Positions 32,742 through 38,374 of a stretch of 38,374 bases of DNA are shown here, piece by piece. Positions within the stretch are counted from its first letter, which is position 1. Every line of letters begins with the position of its first letter. The stretch lies in assembly GCA_027482995.1 (NCBI GenBank), contig JAIXVM010000159.1, forward strand, positions 1-38,374, in the 5' to 3' direction. The notes beneath the pieces are model-generated. The model did not search any database and had not been told where the DNA came from. It was given only the letters and a program-made list of their open reading frames with translations. Source of the stretch: Hyphomonadaceae bacterium (GTDB lineage: Bacteria; Pseudomonadota; Alphaproteobacteria; Caulobacterales; Hyphomonadaceae). Position numbers and translations under genes: made by a program.

Positions 32742-34174
32742 TGCGCCAGTTCCCGGCATTCTTTAATCTCGAAGGGGCCCGGATCGTGGTGTTCGGCGAC
32801 GGGGACGAAGCGGCGCGCAAACTCCGCCTGCTGGTCACCTCGCCCGCCGAGCTCGTCCTGATCGGCGGATTTACGGATGCGTCGCTGGCCGCCGAATTTG
32901 CCGGCCGCGTCATCGTTGTCGGCCGGGGCGAGACGGAAGCGGGGCTGCAAGGCGCCCGCCTCGCGATCATCGCCGAGACGGACGAGACCTTGCGCGCCAG
33001 CGCGCTGGCCGCTGTACGCGCGCGAAACATCCCTGTGAATGTCGTGGACCAGCCGGACTCCTGCGATTTCACGGTGCCCTCGATCCTCGACCGGGGCGAG
33101 ATCGTCGCCGCCATCGCCTCGGGCGGCGCGGCGCCGGTGCTGGCCAAGGCCGTGCGCGCCAAACTCGAAGCGCTGCTGCCGGCCCGGATCGGGGAACTGG
33201 CGGCGCTCGCCCGGCGCCTGCGGCCGTTCGTGTCGGAAGCCATCCCGGACAAGTCGGCGCGCCGCCTGTTCTGGGAACGCGCCCTGACGGGTCCCGCCGC
33301 CGAGGCCGCCTATGCCGGCGAACTTGCGAAGGCCGAAGCGCTGCTGAAGTCCGAAGCCCTTGGCAGCGCCCGGGCGGATGGTGTTGTGCACATCGTCGGG
33401 GCAGGGCCCGGAGACCCGGAGCTCCTGACGCTGAAGGCGCTCCGCGTGCTGCAGGAGGCGGACGTGGTCTACTTTGACCGGCTCGTTGGCCCCGGCATCC
33501 TTGATCTCATTCGCCGCGATGCGACGCGCGTCCCGGTCGGCAAATCGAAGGGCGACCATTCTGTTCCGCAGACGGAGATTCATCACCGCCTGATCGCGTC
33601 CGCGCGGGAAGGCCTTCGCGTCGTGCGGTTGAAAGGCGGGGACCCGTTCATCTTCGGGCGCGGCGGCGAGGAACTCGAAGCGGTACGGGCGGCAGGTATC
33701 GCCGTGCACGTCGTGCCGGGCATATCGTCCGCCCTCGGATGTGCCGCCTCGGCCGGCGTGCCCCTGACACACCGCGATCATGCCCAGACGCTGACCTTCG
33801 TCACCGGCCATGCGAAAGCCGGCGGTGTGCCGGACCTTGACTGGGCCGCGCTTGCACGCCCGGCGCAGACGGTTGTCGTGTTCATGGGCGTCGATACGGC
33901 GCCCGCGATCGCCGAACGGCTGATCGCTGCCGGACGCAGCCCGCGCACGCCGATTGCCGTGGTCGAAAATGGGACGCGCCCGGAGGAAGTGCGCGTCTAT
34001 GGTGAATTGTCCGAGCTGCCATCCCTGATCATCGAAGAGGGGATCACCGGCCCCGCGCTCCTGATCATCGGCGAAGTGGCCGGCATTCCGCTCGCCAGTG
34101 TCCAGATCAGCCAGTTTCTGCCAGCCGAGACGGCGACTTCGCCGCGCCTCGCAGCCCTGGCCATTGAGGAGTAG
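32741..34174 (+). CDS. cysG: Siroheme synthase (precorrin-2 dehydrogenase/ferrochelatase plus uroporphyrinogen methyltransferase)
   Basis: Trifunctional enzyme of 477 residues making siroheme, the cofactor of the sulfite reductase two genes downstream. The N-terminal dehydrogenase/chelatase part (about 1-200) has the nucleotide-binding FGDGDEAARKLRLL, NVVDQPDSCDFTVPSILDRG and ASGGAAPVLAKAVRAKLE. The methyltransferase part starts near residue 214 with VHIVGAGPGDPELLTLKALRVLQEADVV, then VGKSKGDHSVPQ, VRLKGGDPFIFGRGGEE and VPGISSALGCAASAGVPLTHRD. I chose ATG 32741 over the TTG at 32732 because it overlaps the stop of the leader ORF. It is the first large gene of the operon; the next begins 6 bp after its stop. 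Confidence 0.95.
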   Translation: MRQFPAFFNLEGARIVVFGDGDEAARKLRLLVTSPAELVLIGGFTDASLAAEFAGRVIVVGRGETEAGLQGARLAIIAETDETLRASALAAVRARNIPVNVVDQPDSCDFTVPSILDRGEIVAAIASGGAAPVLAKAVRAKLEALLPARIGELAALARRLRPFVSEAIPDKSARRLFWERALTGPAAEAAYAGELAKAEALLKSEALGSARADGVVHIVGAGPGDPELLTLKALRVLQEADVVYFDRLVGPGILDLIRRDATRVPVGKSKGDHSVPQTEIHHRLIASAREGLRVVRLKGGDPFIFGRGGEELEAVRAAGIAVHVVPGISSALGCAASAGVPLTHRDHAQTLTFVTGHAKAGGVPDLDWAALARPAQTVVVFMGVDTAPAIAERLIAAGRSPRTPIAVVENGTRPEEVRVYGELSELPSLIIEEGITGPALLIIGEVAGIPLASVQISQFLPAETATSPRLAALAIEE

Positions 34175-34180
34175 TCCGCC

Positions 34181-34483
34181 ATGAGTTCCGTTCGTCCCAA
34201 GCTGAAGCCTGAAACGCCCAAGGCCGTGACCGGGTGGGCCACGGCGACGGGCCGCTCCGTCTGGCTGCGCGCCGATGGTACGTGGACGGAGGAGGCCGGT
34301 CTCCTCGGTGTCTTCACCGGCGATGAAGCCGAGGCGAGGCTGGCGGCCGCGCTCAAGCAGGAGGCGGTCGTCACCGATCCATACTTCATGGAAGTCACCG
34401 CCGACGGCAAGATTGCGGGCCGCGAGACCTTGCGCGAGTCGATGCGCGCCGAGCCAACATTGTCTTTCGGCGGCGCGGCATGA
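34181..34483 (+). CDS. DUF2849 protein of the sulfite-reductase operon
   Basis: Small protein of 100 residues matching DUF2849, known mainly as a neighbour of cysG and cysI in alphaproteobacteria: AVTGWATATGRSVWLRADGTW, LGVFTGDEAEARLAAALKQEAVVTDPYFMEV. No membrane segment, cysteine or catalytic motif is seen. It is probably a cytosolic accessory of sulfite reduction, a role inferred only from gene context. It starts 6 bp after cysG, and its stop overlaps the start of the GST gene as ATGA. Confidence 0.88.
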   Translation: MSSVRPKLKPETPKAVTGWATATGRSVWLRADGTWTEEAGLLGVFTGDEAEARLAAALKQEAVVTDPYFMEVTADGKIAGRETLRESMRAEPTLSFGGAA

Positions 34484-35091
34484 TCCGCATCTTCGGCGAC
34501 AGCATCTCGGGCAACTGCCTGAAAGTGAAATGGGTGGCCGAGCGTCTCGGCCTTGCCCATGAATGGATCGAGATCGACATCTTGAAGGGTGAGACGCGCA
34601 CCGACGCATTTCTGGCGCTCAACCCGTTCGGGCAGGTGCCGGTTGTCCAGTTCGATGACGGCCGCACGCTCTCGCAATCCAACGCGATCATCCTGCACTT
34701 CGCCGAAGGCTCCGACCTCGTCCCGCAAGACGCCTTCGAGCGCGCCAAGATGCTGGAGTGGATGTTCTGGGAGCAGTATTCGCACGAGCCGACGATCGCC
34801 GTGCGCCGCTTCCAGAAGCACTACCTCAAGAAATCCGATGACGCGATTGACGCTGACCTGATGGCCAAGGGCCGCCGCGCGCTGGGCCGGATGGAGATGG
34901 CGCTGATCTCGAGCGATTTCATCGCGGGCGGCGCAGCGATAACGCTCGCCGATATCGCGCTGCTCGCCTACACGCGCATGGCGCACGAAGGCGGCTTTGA
35001 CCTGACCGAGTTTCCGGCGGTGCATGCCTGGGTCGCGCGCTGCGAGCTTGAACTTGGCCTGCCGCACCTGCATGAGGTCACGCATGTATAG
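34480..35091 (+). CDS. Glutathione S-transferase family protein inside the cys operon
   Basis: GST-fold protein of 203 residues. The thioredoxin-like domain begins MIRIFGDSISGNCLKVKWVAERLGL, with a Ser/Cys-containing DSISGNC turn at the usual active-site position, then LNPFGQVPVVQF (cis-Pro) and the GSH-contact SQSNAIILHFAEG. The helical domain contains ITLADIALLAYTRMAHEGGFDLTEFPAV, the N-capping box region. It is translationally coupled at both ends (ATGA with DUF2849; 8-bp overlap with cysI), which argues for a role within sulfur assimilation, for example handling glutathione-linked sulfur intermediates. That role is inference. Confidence 0.92.
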   Translation: MIRIFGDSISGNCLKVKWVAERLGLAHEWIEIDILKGETRTDAFLALNPFGQVPVVQFDDGRTLSQSNAIILHFAEGSDLVPQDAFERAKMLEWMFWEQYSHEPTIAVRRFQKHYLKKSDDAIDADLMAKGRRALGRMEMALISSDFIAGGAAITLADIALLAYTRMAHEGGFDLTEFPAVHAWVARCELELGLPHLHEVTHV

Positions 35092-36742
35092 ATATGACCA
35101 GTTTGATGCCCGCCTCGTCTCTGAGCGCGTGGCGCAGTTTCGCGGCCAGGTGGAGCGGCGCCTGTCGGGCGCGTTGACGGAGGACGAGTTCAAGCCGCTG
35201 CGGTTGCAGAACGGGGTGTACCTGCAGCTGCACGCCTACATGCTGCGCATCGCAATCCCCTACGGCCAGCTCTCGCCGCGCCAGTTGCGCCGCCTTGCCG
35301 AAATCGCCCGCGACTACGACCGCGGGTTCGGCCACTTCACGACGCGCCAGAACATCCAATTCAACTGGGTGGCCTTGCAGGACATTCCGGAGGTTCTGGA
35401 AAAGCTCGCGGAGGTCGAGATGCATGCCATCCAAACCTCGGGCAACTGTATCCGCAATACGACCACGGATCATTTCGCGGGCGCCGCGCAGGACGAAGTC
35501 GTCGATCCCCGCGCCTGGTGCGAGATCATCCGCCAGTGGAGCACCTTCCATCCGGAATTCGCGTTCCTGCCGCGCAAGTTCAAGATTGCGGTGACGGCTG
35601 CCGAACACGACCGCGCCGCAATCCGCGTGCATGATGTCGGCCTGCATATCCGGCAGCAGGACGGCGTCACCGGCTTCGAAGTGCACGTCGGCGGGGGGCA
35701 GGGGCGCACGCCGCACATTGCCGCGCTGGTGAATCCGTTCGTACCCGAGACGCAGATCCTCGACTACCTTGAGGCGATCATGCGCGTGTACAACCGCTAC
35801 GGACGCCGCGACAACAAGTACAAGGCGCGGATCAAGATCCTCGTCTCGGAGCTTGGCGAGGCCGAATACATCCGCCAGGTCGAGGAAGAGTTCGCGGCGC
35901 AGCGCGCGAGCGAGAAAATCGATCTGCCTGCGGCAGAGGTCGCCCGCATCCATGCCTATTTCGCCCCGCCCGCGCTGGCGACCAAGGCCGCGTCTTCGAA
36001 ACAACTCGATGCGGCGAAAGCGGCGGATCCGGCGTTTGCCCGCTGGACGCGCGCCAACCTGCATCCGCACAAGGTCGCTGGCTATGCGTCCGTCACGGTC
36101 AGCCTGAAGCCGATCGGCGTTGCGCCGGGCGATGCGACGGACACTCAGATGGAGCTGGTCGCGGATCTTGCTGAAAAGTACGGGTACGGAGATATCCGCG
36201 TGAGCCATGCGCAAAACCTGATCCTGCCGCATGTCGCGCTGGACGACCTGCCGGAGGTGTACAAGGCGCTCGACGCGGCCGGTCTCGGCGCGGCCAATGA
36301 GAGCCGGATCACCGACATGATCGTCTGCCCCGGTCTCGACTATTGCAACCTCGCCAATGCCCGCTCGATCCCGGTGGCGCTGGCCGTGCAGAAAGTGTTC
36401 GCCGATCCCGCCTATGAGGAGGACATCGGCAAGCTGCACATCAACGTGTCCGGTTGCATCAATGCCTGCGGTCACCACCATGTCGGCCATATCGGTATCC
36501 TTGGCGTCGATAAAAAAGGGGAGGAGTTCTACCAGATCCTCCTCGGCGGGCGCGCCGACGAGAAGGCGGCGCTCGGCGAGATTGTAGGCCCCGGCCTCAA
36601 GGCAGAGGACGTGCCCGCCGCCATTCACCGGGTTGTCGAATTCTACCGGACCCAGCGCACCTCGCCGTCCGAGAAATTCATCGACACGCTGGAACGGCTC
36701 GGCCACCAGACCTTCCAGGAGGCTTTGTATGCCGCTGGTTAA
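35084..36742 (+). CDS. cysI: Sulfite reductase hemoprotein (nitrite/sulfite reductase family)
   Basis: Siroheme and [4Fe-4S] enzyme of 552 residues that reduces sulfite to sulfide. Siroheme-contacting segments include GFGHFTTRQNIQFNW and QTSGNCIRNTTTDHFAG. The cluster ligands are Cys415, Cys421 (CPGLDYC) and Cys458, Cys462 (SGCINACGHH), the C-X5-C and C-X3-C pattern of the family. Context with cysG, cysH and DUF934 makes sulfite rather than nitrite the likely substrate. No cysJ-like flavoprotein is encoded next to it, so the electron donor is probably ferredoxin or another partner. I chose ATG 35084, which has GAGG about 7 bp upstream and begins at YRYDQFDARLV; the ORF-track start at 35024 reads through the GST gene. 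Confidence 0.95.
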   Translation: MYRYDQFDARLVSERVAQFRGQVERRLSGALTEDEFKPLRLQNGVYLQLHAYMLRIAIPYGQLSPRQLRRLAEIARDYDRGFGHFTTRQNIQFNWVALQDIPEVLEKLAEVEMHAIQTSGNCIRNTTTDHFAGAAQDEVVDPRAWCEIIRQWSTFHPEFAFLPRKFKIAVTAAEHDRAAIRVHDVGLHIRQQDGVTGFEVHVGGGQGRTPHIAALVNPFVPETQILDYLEAIMRVYNRYGRRDNKYKARIKILVSELGEAEYIRQVEEEFAAQRASEKIDLPAAEVARIHAYFAPPALATKAASSKQLDAAKAADPAFARWTRANLHPHKVAGYASVTVSLKPIGVAPGDATDTQMELVADLAEKYGYGDIRVSHAQNLILPHVALDDLPEVYKALDAAGLGAANESRITDMIVCPGLDYCNLANARSIPVALAVQKVFADPAYEEDIGKLHINVSGCINACGHHHVGHIGILGVDKKGEEFYQILLGGRADEKAALGEIVGPGLKAEDVPAAIHRVVEFYRTQRTSPSEKFIDTLERLGHQTFQEALYAAG

Positions 36743-37217
36743 GGGGGGCGAGGAGATCGCCAATGACTGGATCTTTGCAGCCGATGGCACCGTCTTGCCT
36801 GAAAGTGCCCAGATCTCCGTATCACTCGCCCGGTTCCTCGCCCTCAAAAAGGGACAGGAAAATGGACCCTTGCCGGTCGGCGTGCGGCTCGGACCCGCCG
36901 ATGATCCGGCCGAACTGGAGCCTTACCTGCCGGAACTGCGGCTGATCGAGATCGATTTTCCCCGCTATACGGACGGGCGCGGTTTCAGCCAGGCCCAGCT
37001 GCTTCGCCGCCGCTACGGCTATTCCGGCGAAATCCGGGCGGTCGGTCATGTGCTCCGCGATCAGATATTCTACATGCACCGTTCAGGCTTCGATGCTTAC
37101 GAGACGCGCCGCGCAGGACTATCTGAGGTGCTGGAAGCGCTCGCCGAGTTCTCTGAGGTCTACCAGCCTGCAGCAGATGGCCCGGCGGCGGTCTTCCGCA
37201 AGCGGCACGGAGCATGA
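36729..37217 (+). CDS. DUF934 protein, sulfite-reductase accessory
   Basis: Protein of 162 residues of the DUF934 family, almost always encoded between cysI and cysH in proteobacteria that lack cysJ. It shows LPVGVRLGPADDPAELEPYLPELRLIEIDFPRYTDGRGFSQAQLLRRRYGY split by no gaps, the family core, and GHVLRDQIFYMHRSGFDAYE near the C-terminus. It contains no cysteine cluster, so it is not an obvious electron carrier. Its requirement for sulfite reduction has been suggested by context and genetics in other bacteria; the mechanism is unclear. Its start overlaps the cysI stop by 14 bp and its stop overlaps the cysH start as ATGA. Confidence 0.9.
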   Translation: MPLVKGGEEIANDWIFAADGTVLPESAQISVSLARFLALKKGQENGPLPVGVRLGPADDPAELEPYLPELRLIEIDFPRYTDGRGFSQAQLLRRRYGYSGEIRAVGHVLRDQIFYMHRSGFDAYETRRAGLSEVLEALAEFSEVYQPAADGPAAVFRKRHGA

Positions 37218-37966
37218 CTGAGATGCCATTCGAAACCCTGATCGAAAGCCCGGCGGCCGACCCTGCCGAGCGTCTTGCGCGTTTGAATGGCGAACTGCGT
37301 CAGGCCTCCGCCCAGACCATCCTGCGCGCCGCCATCGTGCGCGAATGGGTGGGGGACCTGACTTACGTCTCGAGCTTCGGCGCCGAAAGCGCGGTCATGC
37401 TGGCGCTGATCGCCGATGTGGACCCGTCGCTGCCAATCCAGTTCATCGATACCGGCATGCACTTTCCCCAGACGCTGGACTACCGGGACGAGCTGATCGA
37501 GACGCTTGGCCTGACCGGCGTGCGCACGCTGGTACCAAACGATGCCGAGCGGCGCGCGGAAGATCCCAAGTCCATGCTCTGGAAAACCAACACCGATGCC
37601 TGCTGCGACCTGCGCAAGGTGCGCCCACTCGAGCCGGCACTGAACGGCTATTCCGCCTGGATCACGGGCCGCAAACGCTTCCATGGTGGCGCGCGCATGA
37701 GCCTGCCGGTGTTCGAGTTCGCTTCGGGCCGCTACAAGGTCAATCCGTTGGCCAGCTGGAACCAGGACGATGTCGACCTGTTCATGGAGCAGCGCAACCT
37801 GCCGCGCCATCCGCTGGTCGCACAGGGCTATCCGTCGATCGGTTGCTGGCCGTGCACTCAGCCTGCGGATGATCCGGACAATCCGCGCGCGGGTCGTTGG
37901 GCAGGTCAGGAGAAGACCGAGTGCGGTCTTCACGTCGAGCGCAACGAACGCCCCAGAGTGTTCTGA
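37214..37966 (+). CDS. cysH: Iron-sulfur type adenylyl-sulfate (APS/PAPS) reductase CysH
   Basis: Thiol-dependent reductase of 250 residues that releases sulfite from activated sulfate. The PP-loop-like site is SSFGAESAVMLALI, followed by FIDTGMHFPQTLDY. Two cysteine pairs, Cys130-Cys131 (DACCDLRKV) and Cys211-X2-Cys214 (GCWPCTQP), are the ligands of a [4Fe-4S] cluster, and the catalytic Cys237 is in KTECGLHV. This four-cysteine set marks the assimilatory APS-reductase group rather than the cluster-free PAPS reductase of E. coli, so APS is the likely substrate. It ends the cys operon. The sulfate-activating genes cysD/cysN are not in the window. Confidence 0.95.
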   Translation: MTEMPFETLIESPAADPAERLARLNGELRQASAQTILRAAIVREWVGDLTYVSSFGAESAVMLALIADVDPSLPIQFIDTGMHFPQTLDYRDELIETLGLTGVRTLVPNDAERRAEDPKSMLWKTNTDACCDLRKVRPLEPALNGYSAWITGRKRFHGGARMSLPVFEFASGRYKVNPLASWNQDDVDLFMEQRNLPRHPLVAQGYPSIGCWPCTQPADDPDNPRAGRWAGQEKTECGLHVERNERPRVF

Positions 37967-37979
37967 GCGTTTTCTGAGC

Positions 37980-38374
37980 TCAGTTCCGTGAATTGAAGAC
38001 GTGGGCGAGCGCGAGCGCTGCCGCGGTGGCAACGTTCACGCTGTCAAAACCGTCCGTCATCGGAATGCGCACAGGCCGCGCCCGGGCGATCAGGTCGCGG
38101 GGCAGGCCCGGTCCTTCCGCGCCCATCAGCAGCGCGACGCGTTCGGGCACGCGCACCGAGGGCAGGGGCTCGGCCCGCGCGTCCGGGGTCAGCGACCAGA
38201 CTTCGTAACCCCGCGCTTCGGCGGCCTCGATCAGGTCGCCGCCGGTTCCACCCTGAGCGAAGGGCAGCCATAGCGCGCTGCCGGACGAGACGCGGATCGC
38301 CTTGCGGTAAAGCGGGTCGCACGACTCGGCGTCGAGCAGCACGGCGCCCGCGCCGAACGCCGCGGCATTGCGGA
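37980..38374 (-). CDS. TrmH/SpoU-family RNA methyltransferase, C-terminal part (5' end outside window)
   Basis: C-terminal part of a SpoU/TrmH 2'-O-methyltransferase. The frame is open to the window edge and reads RNAAAFGAGAVLLD, the conserved first motif, so the ORF-track start at 38342 is internal. The other SPOUT motifs are present: ALLMGAEGPGLPRDLIARA (motif 2) and IPMTDGFDSVNVATAAALAL (motif 3, with SVNVATA). It would methylate a ribose in tRNA or rRNA; which one cannot be told from this part. It converges on cysH with 13 bp between stops, where CTGAGCTCAG (37974-37983) is a 10-bp palindrome. Confidence 0.93.
   Translation of the reverse strand, partial: RNAAAFGAGAVLLDAESCDPLYRKAIRVSSGSALWLPFAQGGTGGDLIEAAEARGYEVWSLTPDARAEPLPSVRVPERVALLMGAEGPGLPRDLIARARPVRIPMTDGFDSVNVATAAALALAHVFNSRN

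Noticed and set aside
37961-37979. TTCTGAGC repeated with an 11-bp period at the cysH end
   Set aside because: The first copy overlaps the cysH stop region and the repeat is short; no function is suggested.

Overview
The window is GC-rich and densely coded. It looks like core chromosome of an alphaproteobacterium, most likely of the Caulobacterales/Hyphomonadaceae type. This placement is inferred from gene content: a sucC-sucD-sucA-sucB cluster, a TipN-like polar coiled-coil membrane protein, the DUF2849/cysI/DUF934/cysH sulfite-reduction cluster, an iron-sulfur type CysH, a MaeB-type malic enzyme fused to a phosphotransacetylase-like domain, and a PraR-like XRE regulator. I see no rRNA, tRNA, CRISPR array, prophage or insertion sequence.

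Layout. 1-3.9 kb: the 3' end of a YifB/ComM AAA+ ATPase, a soluble hybrid histidine kinase and, overlapping it, an AmpG-like permease. 3.9-9.5 kb: malic enzyme (minus) divergent from mutS (plus), then a small XRE regulator (minus). 9.6-11.5 kb: a VOC-fold protein divergent from an alpha/beta hydrolase. 11.5-13.7 kb (minus): BON-domain lipoprotein, glutathione synthetase and a small putative lipoprotein. 13.8-14.7 kb: rsfS and rlmH, two ribosome-associated genes. 14.9-20.2 kb: an orphan TAXI-type binding protein, a membrane LytTR regulator divergent from a DUF2306 membrane protein, a PhoD-like lipoprotein and an MFS transporter. 20.4-27.2 kb: sucCDAB of the TCA cycle, ending in a good rho-independent terminator. 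27.3-31.7 kb: a YghU-type glutathione enzyme, chorismate mutase, an Hpt phosphotransfer protein, a 46-residue membrane peptide, the TipN-like protein and a small VOC protein. 31.7-38 kb: a GcvA-like LysR regulator divergent from a tight sulfur-assimilation operon (cysG, DUF2849, a GST, cysI, DUF934, cysH). The window ends inside a SpoU/TrmH RNA methyltransferase.

How the genes work together. The cysG operon makes siroheme (CysG), uses it in sulfite reduction (CysI with DUF934) and supplies sulfite (CysH). Glutathione synthetase and two glutathione-transferase-fold proteins elsewhere in the window use the reduced sulfur. The suc cluster and malic enzyme belong to central carbon flow. The hybrid kinase and the free-standing Hpt protein could be phosphorelay partners.

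The most interesting signals are regulatory. (1) A 13-codon upstream ORF with an excellent Shine-Dalgarno and two Cys codons sits before cysG, and its stop overlaps the cysG start, so it is a candidate cysteine-sensing leader peptide. (2) A perfect 12-bp hairpin buries the Shine-Dalgarno of the PhoD-like gene. (3) An exact tandem 11-bp repeat lies between the LytTR regulator and the DUF2306 gene. (4) The hybrid kinase carries a degenerate receiver domain. (5) rsfS may start at a well-placed CTG. No stretch longer than 300 bases lacks a gene; the larger gaps (14709-14937, 20205-20421, 13668-13880, 28999-29165) are described in the entries.
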